Shown: positions 13,310-22,273 of the stretch, piece by piece
How positions within the stretch are numbered: the stretch's first letter is position 1
Layout: every line of letters begins with the position of its first letter
Assembly: GCF_946478885.1 (NCBI RefSeq)
Contig: NZ_CAMLDX010000059.1
Location: 1-22,273 of the forward strand
Source: an uncultured Bacillus sp.
Lineage (GTDB): Bacteria; Bacillota; Bacilli; Bacillales_B; DSM-18226
Length of the DNA stretch: 22,273 nucleotides
Direction: 5' to 3'
Made by a program: the position numbers and the translations under genes
Notes under the pieces: model-generated
The model's database searches: none
What the model saw: only the letters and a program-made list of their open reading frames with translations
What the model was told of the DNA's origin: nothing

Positions 13310-14542
13310 GTGCATGCACTTACTAATCAAAACGAAATAAAGGAAATCGCGTCCGGCAGCTTCTTAACGCCAAAAGGTTTTAAGGCTTCAGGTGTCGAGG
13401 CAGGAATAAAAGGAACAAAAAAGGATATTGGCTTAATCATCAGTGAAGTGCCGGCTGTTTGTGCAGCAGTTTATACGACTAATCAATTTCAAGCAGCACC
13501 GTTAAAAGTTACCCAGGATAGTATCGCTCAAGAAGGCTATATTCAAGCTGTAATTGTCAATAGCGGTTGTGCCAATGCATGTACTGGTGAGCAAGGGATT
13601 CGTGATGCATATGCGACGAGAAAGATCGTGGCAAATAAGTTCGCTCTTGATGAGCATCTTGTGGCAGTTGCGTCTACAGGTGTAATTGGTGTAAATCTGC
13701 CAATGGAGAAAATCGCAAAAGGTATTGAACAATTACATCCTGGTTCTTCTCAGGAGCATGTAGAAGATTTTCAACACGCCATTCTGACAACTGATACGGT
13801 TATGAAGAAGTGCTGCTATTCTGCAGTCATTGATGGAAAAACTGTTACGATGGGGGGCACGGCAAAAGGTTCGGGAATGATCCATCCGAATATGGCTACC
13901 ATGCTCGGCTACATTACGACTGATGCCAATGTTGAACAGGGAGCACTGCAACAGGCATTAAGAGGCATAACAGAAAAATCGTTTAATCAAATCACTGTAG
14001 ATGGTGATACCTCTACAAATGATACGGTATTAGTGCTGGCGAACGGACTGGCTGCTAATGTTCCATTATCAGCAGAACATCCTGAATGGGATCTATTTTT
14101 GGAGCTTTTGTCTAGGACATGTGAAAGTCTTGCGAAACAAATTGCAAGGGACGGCGAAGGGGCAACTAAGTTGATCGAAGTTGAAGTTCGTGGAGCTATG
14201 GATAACTTAGATGCCAGAATGATGGCAAAGCAGATTGTCGGCTCCAGTTTGGTGAAAACTGCTGTTTATGGTGCGGACGCCAACTGGGGAAGAATCATCA
14301 GCTCAATTGGTCAGACAAAAGGGAATATAAATCCCCAAACAGTGGATATTGCCATTGGACCGATTGAAATGCTGAAAAACAGCGAGCCGCTTCCTTTTTC
14401 TGAAGAGGAGGCACTGCAGTATCTCAAGGGAGACTATATTCAAATAGTAGTGGATCTGCACAATGGTGAAGCCGTGGGAAAGGCATGGGGCTGCGACCTA
14501 TCCTATGATTATATAAAAATCAATGCAAGCTATCGAACATAA
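13310..14542 (+). CDS. argJ: Bifunctional ornithine acetyltransferase / N-acetylglutamate synthase
   Basis: The 410-aa ArgJ recycles the acetyl group from N-acetylornithine to glutamate and often also makes N-acetylglutamate from acetyl-CoA. The precursor cleaves itself before a threonine; the site is seen in HPNMATMLGY, with Thr197 as the nucleophile of the beta chain. The GGTAKGSGMIHPNMATM and QITVDGDTSTNDT blocks are family signatures. The GTG at 13310 is chosen as start because AAAGGAGGA lies 6 bases upstream; the ATG at 13283 has none. It follows argC after 68 bases. No separate argA or argE is visible. Confidence 0.95.
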   Translation: MHALTNQNEIKEIASGSFLTPKGFKASGVEAGIKGTKKDIGLIISEVPAVCAAVYTTNQFQAAPLKVTQDSIAQEGYIQAVIVNSGCANACTGEQGIRDAYATRKIVANKFALDEHLVAVASTGVIGVNLPMEKIAKGIEQLHPGSSQEHVEDFQHAILTTDTVMKKCCYSAVIDGKTVTMGGTAKGSGMIHPNMATMLGYITTDANVEQGALQQALRGITEKSFNQITVDGDTSTNDTVLVLANGLAANVPLSAEHPEWDLFLELLSRTCESLAKQIARDGEGATKLIEVEVRGAMDNLDARMMAKQIVGSSLVKTAVYGADANWGRIISSIGQTKGNINPQTVDIAIGPIEMLKNSEPLPFSEEEALQYLKGDYIQIVVDLHNGEAVGKAWGCDLSYDYIKINASYRT

Positions 14543-14559
14543 TAAGAGAGATGAGTAGA

Positions 14560-15336
14560 ATGAAAAAAATCGTAATCAAATGCGGAGGCAGTGTTCTGGA
14601 TCAATTAACCCCTGACTTTTTTAAGTCTCTGAAGGCACTTCAGGAAAAAGGGTACCAGCTAATCTTTGTTCATGGCGGCGGTCCTGATATAAATAAAATG
14701 CTGTCTATGTATCAGGTTGAACCTGAATTTTATAATGGATTGCGAAAGACAACAAAGGCAACATTGGAAATTGTTGAATTGGTTCTTTCGGGACAGACAA
14801 ACCGGAAGCTTGTCAGCAAGCTGATGGAAAATGGTCTGCTGGCTGTAGGATTAAACGGCAGTGATGGTGGGTGTCTGCAGGGGAAGTTGATCGATGAAGC
14901 TTCTTTAGGATTTGTCGGTGAAATTACAGCTGTAAATGACAAATTGATCTCTATTCTTATGGATGAAGGATTTATTCCGGTAATGACACCTATTGCCATT
15001 AATGGGGACGGTCAAAAGCTGAACATTAATGCTGATTATGCAGCCGCAGCTGTCGCGGGAGCAATAGGTGCGGATCAATGCATCTTTGTAACGGATGTTC
15101 CTGGCATCATGGTAAATGGCGCGGTCGTACCTCAAATGGAAAAAGTAGAGGTTGAAGGCTATATTGAAGACGGTACGATTTATGGCGGTATGATTCCAAA
15201 GGTAACATCCGCGATGTCTGCATTGGAAAAGGGTCTTTCAAGCGTGATGATTGTATCAGGGAAAACTGCTTTTTTTAATGGCACAGAGTGGAAGGGCACG
15301 AATATTATTAGAAAAGAGATGAATAATCATGAGTAA
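14560..15336 (+). CDS. argB: Acetylglutamate kinase
   Basis: The 258-aa ArgB phosphorylates N-acetylglutamate (second step). Amino-acid-kinase fold with MKKIVIKCGGSVLDQ at the N-terminus, the HGGGPDINKML substrate loop near 39-49, LNGSDGG near 98, and NINADYAAAAVAGAIGA and FVTDVPGI in the C-terminal half. The length and the lack of the N-terminal helix found in arginine-inhibited hexameric kinases suggest the dimeric type. The ATG at 14560 (MKKIVIK) is preferred over 14551, which directly abuts the GAGAG site. It starts 17 bases after argJ and overlaps argD by 8 bases. Confidence 0.95.
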   Translation: MKKIVIKCGGSVLDQLTPDFFKSLKALQEKGYQLIFVHGGGPDINKMLSMYQVEPEFYNGLRKTTKATLEIVELVLSGQTNRKLVSKLMENGLLAVGLNGSDGGCLQGKLIDEASLGFVGEITAVNDKLISILMDEGFIPVMTPIAINGDGQKLNINADYAAAAVAGAIGADQCIFVTDVPGIMVNGAVVPQMEKVEVEGYIEDGTIYGGMIPKVTSAMSALEKGLSSVMIVSGKTAFFNGTEWKGTNIIRKEMNNHE

Positions 15337-16483
15337 CCTATTCCCGACTTACAGCAAGTGGGAAGTGGAGCCTGATTGGGCTGAGGGCAGTTATTTATAT
15401 GGAAAAGATGGTAGAAAGTATTTAGATTTCACATCTGGTATTGGGGTATGCAATCTGGGTCACCGCCCGCCAACTGTGGAAGCAGCTGTCCAAAAGCAAT
15501 TGAAAAAGTTTTGGCATGTATCTAACTTGTTTCCTGTTGAAATCCAGGAAACAGCTGCTCAGAAATTAGCAAAAGCTGCCGGCATGGATCGGGTCTTTTT
15601 TGCTAACAGCGGAGCTGAGGCCAATGAGGCTGCAATAAAGCTTGCCAGAAAGGCCACCGGAAGAAATAAAATGATTACTTTTCTTCAATCCTTTCATGGA
15701 CGTACGTATGCAACCATGTCTGCAACCGGGCAGGATAAGATTAAGAAGGGATTCGGCCCAATGCTCGAAACCTTTACGTATCTTCCTTTTAATGATCTAA
15801 AAAGTTTAGAAGCGGAAATGAATGGTGAAGTTGCTGCTGTTATGCTTGAGGTTGTCCAAGGGGAAGGCGGCATCCATCCGGCTGATCAAGAATTTCTGAA
15901 GGGGGTTGAAAGTTTATGCAAATTGCATGGCTCTCTTTTCATTGTGGATGAAATTCAAACGGGGAACGGACGTACCGGAAAACCATTTGCATTTCAGCAT
16001 TATGGGCTTAAGCCGGATATTATCTCAACAGCTAAAGGACTGGGCAGTGGCTTTCCTATCGGAGCGATTATAGCAAAAGAAAACTTAAAGGATGTATTTG
16101 GACCTGGATCCCATGGAACTACCTTTGGCGGAAATCCTGTGGCAATTTCAGCTGCAATTGCCACAATGGAAGTTCTTTTCGATAAAGAATTTCTTGCAGA
16201 AGTAAATAATAAGGGGAATTTCCTAAGAAACAGTTTGAAGGAACATCTGCAGTCAATACCAATGGTCAAGGAAGTCAGAGGCCTTGGCATGATGATTGGG
16301 ATTGAAATCAATCAAAGTGCTGCAACGATTCTTGCTGATTTAAGAAAGGCTGGGCTGATTGCTCTTTCAGCAGGAGAACAGGTCATAAGACTGCTTCCAC
16401 CGTTGACTGTGACAGAAGAGGAAATGAAACAGGCCGTTGCTATTCTTACTAGAGTTTTACAAGAAAAAGTTACAACAGCCTAA
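15329..16483 (+). CDS. argD: Acetylornithine aminotransferase
   Basis: The 384-aa class III PLP-dependent aminotransferase makes N-acetylornithine from the semialdehyde and glutamate. FFANSGAEANEAAIKLAR (90-107) is the phosphate-binding region, SFHGRTY follows, FIVDEIQTGNGRTGK gives the PLP aspartate Asp207, and STAKGLGSGFPIGA carries the Schiff-base lysine Lys236. It overlaps the end of argB by 8 bases, so the two are probably translationally coupled. Its last codons and TAA lie within the left arm of the terminator at 16465-16506. Confidence 0.95.
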   Translation: MSNLFPTYSKWEVEPDWAEGSYLYGKDGRKYLDFTSGIGVCNLGHRPPTVEAAVQKQLKKFWHVSNLFPVEIQETAAQKLAKAAGMDRVFFANSGAEANEAAIKLARKATGRNKMITFLQSFHGRTYATMSATGQDKIKKGFGPMLETFTYLPFNDLKSLEAEMNGEVAAVMLEVVQGEGGIHPADQEFLKGVESLCKLHGSLFIVDEIQTGNGRTGKPFAFQHYGLKPDIISTAKGLGSGFPIGAIIAKENLKDVFGPGSHGTTFGGNPVAISAAIATMEVLFDKEFLAEVNNKGNFLRNSLKEHLQSIPMVKEVRGLGMMIGIEINQSAATILADLRKAGLIALSAGEQVIRLLPPLTVTEEEMKQAVAILTRVLQEKVTTA

Positions 16484-16506
16484 TTTATTAGGCTGTTGTA
16501 ACTTTT
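16465..16506 (+). terminator. 19-bp perfect stem terminator between argD and carA
   Basis: AAAAGTTACAACAGCCTAA (16465-16483) is perfectly complementary to 16488-16506 around a 4-base loop, and the right arm ends in CTTTT. The left arm includes the last argD codons and its stop. The A/T-rich outer ends make it symmetric. It divides the arginine cluster into two units, with carA having its own promoter. Confidence 0.75.
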
Positions 16507-16509
16507 CAA

Positions 16510-16548
16510 TTGACTGTATATTTATTAATTTAGTATAATAAATATACA
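16510..16548 (+). promoter_or_regulatory. carA promoter with 13-bp perfect inverted repeat (possible operator)
   Basis: TTGACT (16510-16515), an 18-base spacer and TATAAT (16534-16539) form a promoter starting near 16546. TGTATATTTATTA (16515-16527) and TAATAAATATACA (16536-16548) are perfect inverted copies separated by 8 bases, covering the span from -35 to the start. They resemble ARG boxes only loosely, so AhrC/ArgR binding is an inference. The 134-base leader that follows shows no ORF or clear riboswitch. Confidence 0.65.
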
Positions 16549-16682
16549 TTTTAACAGATTAAGAGAGCAGATCTTTTCTTTAGGGTTCTGTCGTTATCAA
16601 AGCTTATTGGTTTTTATGATACTTGATGACGGCGTTTCCCCGCAGACGGAAGTCTATTTTAGCATACATTGGGGTGTAGGAG

Positions 16683-17765
16683 ATGAAAGGTTATTTACAG
16701 TTGAGCAGTGGTGATTATTTTCAAGGTAAGTGGCTTACAGATGCACCTGCCGGGGAAGTAAAAGGCGAGATCGTATTTTTTACAGGTATGACTGGCTATC
16801 AAGAAGTATTAACAGATCCTTCATATAAAGACCAAATTATTGTATTCACATACCCGTTAATCGGGAATTATGGAATAAATGAAACGAATTTTGAAAGCAA
16901 AAAACCGCATGTGGCTGGTGTCATTGTATACGAAGCAAAACAAACTGCTTATCATTATGAAGCTCGTTATTCATTGGTTGAATATTTGCAAAAGTGGGGC
17001 ATTCCGTTGCTGGGGCATATTGATACAAGAACTGTGGTAAAAAAGATCCGCAGCGAGGGCACAATGCCTGCTGTTCTCTCAAAAGAGAAGAGTACAGGAA
17101 ACTTCATTGATCATATCGACGATGTCAACAAGGTAAGGAAAGTGGCGTCACAAAAACCGCAAAGCTATGGCAGCGGGGATCATCATATTGTATTAGTTGA
17201 TTTTGGAACGAAAAAATCAATTATCGAAAGCTTAGTAAAGCGAGGTTGTAAAGTTACAGTTGTGCCAAACCAAATGTCTTTTGAGGAGATAAGGAGTTTG
17301 AAGCCGGATGGGATCCTTCTTTCAAATGGCCCGGGAGACCCAAAAGAACTCTTGGATGTATTGCCGACAGTGAAGAATCTTATCAGACATTATCCGCTTT
17401 TGGGGATATGCCTCGGGCATCAGATTGCCTCTTTAGCACTTGGGGCAAGTACAGAAAAGCTGACTTTTGGCCACCGCGGTGCCAATCATCCTGTTACAGA
17501 CTTGACGACAGGAAGAGTATTTATGTCATCACAAAACCACAGCTATGTTGTGGAGCCTAAAAGCTTAAAAGGTACAGGTTTGAGAGTACGTTTTACCAAT
17601 CTTCATGATCACTCCATCGAAGGTCTGGTACACAGCGTATATCCGCTTCAGACCGTTCAGTTCCATCCAGAAGCCCATCCTGGACCAGGAGAAAGTGATT
17701 ATATTTTCAATGAATTCATGGAAACAGTAAAAGCTAACAACGGGAGAGTATTTGCATATGCCTAA
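16683..17765 (+). CDS. carA: Carbamoyl phosphate synthase small subunit (arginine-specific)
   Basis: The 360-aa glutamine amidotransferase subunit releases ammonia from glutamine for CarB. The N-terminal CPSase small-chain domain (FFTGMTGYQEVLTDPSY, GNYGINETNFES) is followed by a class I GATase domain with nucleophile Cys243 in GICLGHQIA and the His328/Glu330 pair in FHPEAHPGPG, so the triad is complete. The location inside the arginine cluster, as in B. subtilis, marks it as the arginine-specific copy and not the pyrimidine one. An AGGAG site overlaps the ATG region closely (GTAGGAG just upstream). It overlaps carB by 8 bases. Confidence 0.94.
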   Translation: MKGYLQLSSGDYFQGKWLTDAPAGEVKGEIVFFTGMTGYQEVLTDPSYKDQIIVFTYPLIGNYGINETNFESKKPHVAGVIVYEAKQTAYHYEARYSLVEYLQKWGIPLLGHIDTRTVVKKIRSEGTMPAVLSKEKSTGNFIDHIDDVNKVRKVASQKPQSYGSGDHHIVLVDFGTKKSIIESLVKRGCKVTVVPNQMSFEEIRSLKPDGILLSNGPGDPKELLDVLPTVKNLIRHYPLLGICLGHQIASLALGASTEKLTFGHRGANHPVTDLTTGRVFMSSQNHSYVVEPKSLKGTGLRVRFTNLHDHSIEGLVHSVYPLQTVQFHPEAHPGPGESDYIFNEFMETVKANNGRVFAYA

Positions 17766-20700
17766 AGATACAACGCTCCATTCAATCCTTGTGATCGGCT
17801 CCGGACCAATCGTTATCGGTCAGGCAGCTGAATTCGATTATGCTGGCACACAGGCCTGTATGGCATTAAAAGAAGATGGGTACGAAGTGATTTTAGTTAA
17901 TGATAATCCTGCTACCATCATGACCGATCATAGCTTTGCCGATCGCATATATTTTGAACCACTGACAGCAGATGTGTTAGAGAAGATTATTGCAAAGGAA
18001 AAGCCGAACGGACTGCTGGCAACTCTAGGCGGGCAGACCGGCTTGAATCTGGCCTTTGAATTAAGCGAAAAAGGAATATTGCATAAATACGGAGTCAAGC
18101 TTCTCGGTAGCTCTATCGAATCAATCAAAAAGGGTGAGGATCGGGAAGCTTTCCGGGAATTAATGTTTCAATTAAAGGAGCCTGTTCCGGAAAGTACGAT
18201 CGTTCACACTCTGGAGGAAGCCATCCATTTCGCTGAGGAAATTGGCTTTCCGATAATTGTTCGTCCTGCTTATACATTAGGAGGCACTGGCGGCGGAATT
18301 GCGAATTCCATGGAGGAGTTGAACAACCTTGTAACCGGAGGGTTAAATGAAAGTGCCATTCATCAATGCTTAATTGAAAAAAGTATTGCAGGCTTTAAAG
18401 AAATTGAATATGAAGTCATGAGAGATGCCAATAACACTTGTATTACAATTTGTAATATGGAAAATATTGACCCGGTCGGTATCCATACGGGGGATTCCAT
18501 TGTCGTGGCTCCATCACAGACATTGACGGATGAAGAATATCAAATGCTTCGTTCTGCCTCGATTAAAATCATTTCCGCTTTAAATATTATTGGAGGCTGC
18601 AATATTCAATTTGCTCTTGATCCAAACAGCAAAAACTATTATTTAATTGAAGTCAATCCTCGAGTCAGTCGTTCTTCCGCTCTGGCATCCAAGGCAACCG
18701 GTTATCCGATTGCCCGGATGGCAGCGAAATTATCGATTGGTTATTTATTAAATGAAATCATTAATCCTGTTACAGGTGATACGTATGCGAGTTTTGAGCC
18801 TGCCCTTGATTATGTAGTGGTCAAAATACCTAAATGGCCTTTTGATAAATTTCCTTCGCTTGAACGAAAACTTGGGACGCAAATGAAGGCAACTGGTGAA
18901 GTGATGGGCATTGAACGTAATCTGGAACGCTCTTTGCTAAAGGCGATCCATTCATTAGAGGTTAAGGTCAATGATCTAAAGCTGCCTTCTTTAGGCAACT
19001 TAACACTTGAGGAACTGCAAGCGAAATTATTGCAGCAAACAGATGAACGTTTCTTTATTCTCTTTGAATTATTGCGAAGGGGATCTACGATAGAGGCACT
19101 GCATGAGCACACAGGTATTGATTTATTTTTCTTGCAGTGCTTTAAAGGGATGATCGAAAAAGAGCAGGAGATTGTCCATGCTCATTTCAATTCGGTCACA
19201 AAAGAGCAGCTGCAGGAATGGAAGGAAAAAGGTTTTAGTGATCGTTTCATTGCCAGTGAATGGGGGATGACTGAAAGTGACATTCGTAAAAGACGAAAAG
19301 AATTCTCGATTCTCCCTGTGTACAAAATGGTAGATACTTGTGCGGCAGAATTTGAAGCCAAATCCAATTATTTTTATTCCAGCTATTTTGGTGAAAATGA
19401 GCAAATACCAAGCAAGAAACATAAAGTGGCGATCATCGGTAGCGGACCAATTCGAATCGGTCAGGGAATTGAATTTGATTATTGCTCAGTGCACGGTGTG
19501 CTGGCCTTGAAGCAGGAAAATGTAGAAACGATTTTGATCAATAATAATCCGGAAACAGTAAGTACAGATTTTGCTACGGCAGATCGTCTCTATTTTGAAC
19601 CTCTAATATTGGAAACGATCCTAAATATCATCGAAAGTGAAGGAATTTCAGAAGTAATCGTACAATTTGGGGGACAAACTGCACTAAATCTGGCAAAACA
19701 GTTAGAAGAGTATGGTGTAACTCTGCTTGGTACGAATTCACACTCAATAGATTTATTGGAAGACCGTGATTTATTTTATCAAATGCTTGATCAACTGGAT
19801 ATTCCTCATATTCAGGGGGATATTGCCTATGATGAAGATCAGATTATTTCATTGGTGAAGAAGATCGGTTATCCTGTACTAATTAGACCTTCTTATGTCA
19901 TTGGTGGAAAGGGCATGGAAAGAATTAATCATGAAGGCGATTTACTCTCATATCTACAAAATAGTGATATCCCTTATCCGGTTCTTGTCGATCGATTCAT
20001 GCAGGCATCTGAAGCAGAACTTGATCTCGTGGCAGATGGAGTCAATATATGTGTACCTGCTATGATGGAGCATGTTGAAAAAACAGGTGTTCATTCCGGA
20101 GACAGCATGTCCGTTTTACCTGCTACGAAACTAACGAAAAATGCTAAAATGAAAATGAAACAGTATGCGGAAAAGATCGTTCAGAAAGTTGAATATAAAG
20201 GGCTTATGAATATTCAATATATCGTGGACGGCGATGATGTGTATCTTCTTGAGGTGAATCCGCGTGCTAGTCGTACGGTTCCTATTGTGAGCAAAGTAAC
20301 AGGAGTTCCGCTTGTTCAGCTTGCGACAAAAATATTGCTTGGGAAATATTCATTGTCGAAGGCAGAGATTGAATTAGACACGCATATCCCTTACGTATGT
20401 GTGAAATATCCTGTATTTTCCAATTATGCGTTAAAGGGTTTGGATTCAAAGGTAAGCCCAGAAATGCGTTCCACCGGTGAAGGAATTTCGATTGCTGCAA
20501 CATATGAGGAAGCCTTGCGTAAGGCATTTCATCTTTCGTTAAAGCATAAGAAGGGACACTCTATTTTAGTAAGTACATTAGAGCATCTAGAGCAAGCAAC
20601 AGAGCTTGCCACAAAAGCCGGAGTTACACTAAGATTGGCAGAAAGTACAGACAAAGGATTAGCAGATTGTGAAACCATCGCTTACTATAATCCAAATGGC

Positions 20701-20871
20701 GGGCCAGAAGATAAGTACTTCCGTTCTTTAGCAACAAGAAATCGTATGATTACATTGACGGAAAAAGAAAGCCTGATTGCCTTTCTTACCGCTCTAGCCA
20801 TAAAAGATTTTACCGTTCATTCCATTGAGGAATGGCATAATTTGCTGAAAAGGAATGTGAAAGCAATATGA
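17758..20871 (+). CDS. carB: Carbamoyl phosphate synthase large subunit (arginine-specific)
   Basis: The 1037-aa CarB makes carbamoyl phosphate from bicarbonate, ammonia and 2 ATP. It has the duplicated architecture: carboxyphosphate half starting [20 protein letters not shown] (10-29) with ATP-grasp residues in [13 protein letters not shown], an oligomerisation segment, and the carbamate half from [19 protein letters not shown] (GSG near 561) with [11 protein letters not shown]. The C-terminal MGS-like regulatory domain (from about 933) is about 105 residues instead of about 140 and poorly conserved, as would suit an enzyme not controlled by UMP. The start is the ATG at 17758, with GGGAGAG upstream; the TTG at 17752 is less likely. 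Its TGA overlaps argF as ATGA. Confidence 0.95.
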   Translation: MPKDTTLHSILVIGSGPIVIGQAAEFDYAGTQACMALKEDGYEVILVNDNPATIMTDHSFADRIYFEPLTADVLEKIIAKEKPNGLLATLGGQTGLNLAFELSEKGILHKYGVKLLGSSIESIKKGEDREAFRELMFQLKEPVPESTIVHTLEEAIHFAEEIGFPIIVRPAYTLGGTGGGIANSMEELNNLVTGGLNESAIHQCLIEKSIAGFKEIEYEVMRDANNTCITICNMENIDPVGIHTGDSIVVAPSQTLTDEEYQMLRSASIKIISALNIIGGCNIQFALDPNSKNYYLIEVNPRVSRSSALASKATGYPIARMAAKLSIGYLLNEIINPVTGDTYASFEPALDYVVVKIPKWPFDKFPSLERKLGTQMKATGEVMGIERNLERSLLKAIHSLEVKVNDLKLPSLGNLTLEELQAKLLQQTDERFFILFELLRRGSTIEALHEHTGIDLFFLQCFKGMIEKEQEIVHAHFNSVTKEQLQEWKEKGFSDRFIASEWGMTESDIRKRRKEFSILPVYKMVDTCAAEFEAKSNYFYSSYFGENEQIPSKKHKVAIIGSGPIRIGQGIEFDYCSVHGVLALKQENVETILINNNPETVSTDFATADRLYFEPLILETILNIIESEGISEVIVQFGGQTALNLAKQLEEYGVTLLGTNSHSIDLLEDRDLFYQMLDQLDIPHIQGDIAYDEDQIISLVKKIGYPVLIRPSYVIGGKGMERINHEGDLLSYLQNSDIPYPVLVDRFMQASEAELDLVADGVNICVPAMMEHVEKTGVHSGDSMSVLPATKLTKNAKMKMKQYAEKIVQKVEYKGLMNIQYIVDGDDVYLLEVNPRASRTVPIVSKVTGVPLVQLATKILLGKYSLSKAEIELDTHIPYVCVKYPVFSNYALKGLDSKVSPEMRSTGEGISIAATYEEALRKAFHLSLKHKKGHSILVSTLEHLEQATELATKAGVTLRLAESTDKGLADCETIAYYNPNGGPEDKYFRSLATRNRMITLTEKESLIAFLTALAIKDFTVHSIEEWHNLLKRNVKAI

Positions 20872-21836
20872 TTACAGTAACTGAGAAAGAACTCAATTTG
20901 AAAAAACTTAATTTAAAGGGAAAAGATTTTTTAACATTGGCTGATTTTTCAAAAGAAGAAATTCTAGAATTATTGGAAAATGCCAAGAAAATTAAAGAGG
21001 CCCTGTTAAAAGGGGAAGCATTTCAGCCGTTAAAAGGAAAAACACTGGGTATGATTTTTGAAAAATCCTCTACAAGAACCCGTGTTTCTTTTGAAGCCGG
21101 TATGCTTCAATTGGGAGGGCATGCTTTATTCTTAAGCAGCAATGATTTACAAATCGGCAGAGGAGAACCAATCTCTGATACAGCACAGGTGTTGTCACAA
21201 TATTTAGACGGCATCATGATCCGCACGTTTGAGCATGAGAAGGTTGAAGAACTGGCAAAATATGCAAAGATTCCAGTTATTAATGGCTTGACGGATATGT
21301 TCCACCCATGCCAGGTACTGGCTGATTTGTTAACGATTCAAGAATGCAAAGGAACGGTGAAAGGATTAAAGATGGCTTATATCGGGGATGGAAATAATAT
21401 GGCACATTCTTTAATGATTGGCGCAGCGAAGGTGGGAATGGATATTTCCATTTCTTCTCCATCAGGTTATAAACCAAATGAAGAAGTCGTTCAAAGAGCA
21501 AAGGGATTTGCCCAGGAAAGCGGCTCACACATTGTTATAACAGAAGATCCGGTTGAAGCAGTGACAGGGGCGGATATCATTTATACGGATGTCTGGGCAA
21601 GCATGGGACAGGAAAAAGAAAGTATAGAACGTATGAAGGCTTTTGCTGAAAACTATCAGGTGAATGAAGAACTGGTAAAGCATGCGAAAGAGGACTATAT
21701 GTTTCTTCACTGCCTGCCGGCTCATCGCGGTGAAGAGGTAACGGCTGAAATAATTGACGGCAGCCATTCGGTGATCTTCCAGGAAGCCGGAAATAGAATG
21801 CATGCTCAAAAGGCATTATTAGTGGAATTACTTTAA
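20868..21836 (+). CDS. argF: Ornithine carbamoyltransferase (anabolic)
   Basis: The 322-aa OTCase condenses ornithine and carbamoyl phosphate to citrulline. The carbamoyl-phosphate loop S68-T-R-T-R72 lies in [21 protein letters not shown] is the second phosphate motif, SMGQE is present, and the ornithine/active-site motif HCLPAHRG is near 280. It is coupled to carB by a 4-base ATGA overlap. The N-terminus carries about ten residues before the usual start of the family ([11 protein letters not shown]), but no better ribosome site is seen downstream. It ends the carA-carB-argF unit at a strong terminator. Anabolic use follows from the operon. Confidence 0.95.
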   Translation: MITVTEKELNLKKLNLKGKDFLTLADFSKEEILELLENAKKIKEALLKGEAFQPLKGKTLGMIFEKSSTRTRVSFEAGMLQLGGHALFLSSNDLQIGRGEPISDTAQVLSQYLDGIMIRTFEHEKVEELAKYAKIPVINGLTDMFHPCQVLADLLTIQECKGTVKGLKMAYIGDGNNMAHSLMIGAAKVGMDISISSPSGYKPNEEVVQRAKGFAQESGSHIVITEDPVEAVTGADIIYTDVWASMGQEKESIERMKAFAENYQVNEELVKHAKEDYMFLHCLPAHRGEEVTAEIIDGSHSVIFQEAGNRMHAQKALLVELL

Positions 21837-21844
21837 ATTTATGG

Positions 21845-21886
21845 AAACACCCGTACTTCACGGCCGAACGCGAAGTACGGGTGTTT
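21845..21886 (+). terminator. Terminator of the carAB-argF unit
   Basis: The stem AAACACCCGTACTTC (21845-21859) pairs with GAAGTACGGGTGTTT (21872-21886) over 15 bp, with a 12-base GC-rich loop and a short T run at the right end. It begins 8 bases after the argF stop. Confidence 0.85.
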
Positions 21887-21988
21887 TATGATTAATACAA
21901 GCCGTCTCTCAAATGTGTTAATTTGTGCTCATGAACGATGTTAAATAGAGCATAATAAACATAAAGCACAAAGGGGGATTTGATTTTT

Positions 21989-22168
21989 ATGGGACAAAAC
22001 CGTCAATTTAAGCCAGGGCAAAAGGCTCCAAATAATGGTATTTACATTGAAATTGGCGAAACAGGAAGTAATGTCAATAATCCACAAAGACTAAAATTAA
22101 AAGCAGGAGATGTTTTTCCGGAAGTCTCGAATCACAATCGTCTTTGGACCTATCAAAGAAAGCCATAA
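21989..22168 (+). CDS. yjzC: YjzC family small protein
   Basis: A 59-aa soluble protein that begins MGQNRQFKPGQKAPNNGIY and continues with EIGETGSNVNNP, KLKAGDVFPE and NHNRLWTYQR, matching Bacillus YjzC over its whole length. Function is unknown. The ATG at 21989 has AAAGGGGGA 10 bases upstream; the possible TTG at 21980 is too close to that site. It sits directly downstream of argF as in B. subtilis, but behind a strong terminator, so it should have its own promoter; only a CATAAT -10 candidate near 21951 was noticed. Confidence 0.88.
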   Translation: MGQNRQFKPGQKAPNNGIYIEIGETGSNVNNPQRLKLKAGDVFPEVSNHNRLWTYQRKP

Positions 22169-22178
22169 TAAAGACTAA

Positions 22179-22273
22179 GGAGCTGTCCCATAAGGTGTCA
22201 GGCATCCACGATTGATCTATATTCCGTGCAGATTGATGCAAAGGAGTATTGGATTGTGGTGCTTGACACCTTT
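22179..22273. repeat. Dispersed inverted-repeat element, copy C (runs off the window)
   Basis: It opens GGAGCTGTCCCATAAGGTGT followed by CAGGCATCCAC, and its far inner end is TGCTTGACACCTTT. Relative to copy B it is inverted: 30 of the first 31 bases match. The outer right end is cut by the window edge. Confidence 0.75.

Noticed and set aside
16549..16682. Possible riboswitch, T-box or attenuator leader before carA
   Set aside because: No conserved T-box or known riboswitch motif, no terminator-antiterminator pair and no leader peptide could be seen.
1..22273. CRISPR arrays, tRNA/rRNA genes, prophage or IS transposase genes
   Set aside because: No regularly spaced direct repeats, no recognisable structural RNA genes and no transposase or integrase frames were seen.

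Overview
The window comes from a Bacillus-like Firmicute (Bacillaceae sensu lato). The base composition is AT-rich, strong GGAGG-type ribosome binding sites precede nearly every gene, and two blocks match Bacillus subtilis gene order: the yit genes (yitK, yitL, yitS, yitU, yitV, yitW) and argCJBD-carAB-argF-yjzC. The species cannot be named from sequence alone.

Layout. (1) 1-1511: a secreted, membrane-anchored GH13 (alpha-amylase family) protein whose catalytic residues are all replaced, translationally coupled to an upstream gene that is cut by the window edge. (2) 1512-7300: housekeeping yit-type genes, namely YajQ, CvfB/YitL, a 43-aa basic ORF overlapping the cvfB terminator in antisense, DegV/YitS, two very small proteins, the HAD phosphatase YitU, the esterase-like YitV and the Fe-S assembly factor YitW. 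(3) 7311-11958: an anaerobic-respiration islet lying between yitW and argC, with a YedF-like DsrE protein, moaA, mobB, a shortened NarI-like membrane protein, ywiC and a convergent Fe-S-type fnr. (4) 12105-21886: the arginine operon argC-argJ-argB-argD, then carA-carB-argF behind an internal terminator and a second promoter. (5) 21989-22168: yjzC.

How the parts fit. The islet looks like a small Fnr regulon. Fnr carries a C-terminal C-x2-C-x4-C cluster motif and a CRP-type recognition helix (R-E-x3-R) expected to read TGTGA. Upstream of moaA, of the NarI-like gene and of ywiC there are TGTGA-N6-TCAC(A/T)-like boxes, each placed so that the box centre is about 41.5 bp upstream of the start site predicted from a downstream -10 element. 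MoaA and MobB serve molybdenum cofactor synthesis, which nitrate reductase or formate dehydrogenase would need, but no narGHJ lies in the window and the NarI-like protein keeps only one of the four expected haem-ligand histidines. The arginine block encodes ornithine synthesis (ArgC/J/B/D), arginine-specific carbamoyl phosphate synthetase (CarAB) and ornithine carbamoyltransferase (ArgF), that is, glutamate to citrulline.

Three copies of one short inverted-repeat element (near 1515, 11140 and 22179) sit in intergenic gaps. No rRNA, tRNA, CRISPR array, prophage or transposase gene was seen. The strongest leads are the catalytically dead GH13 protein, the reduced NarI-like protein with its Fnr-linked cluster, and the dispersed repeat family.
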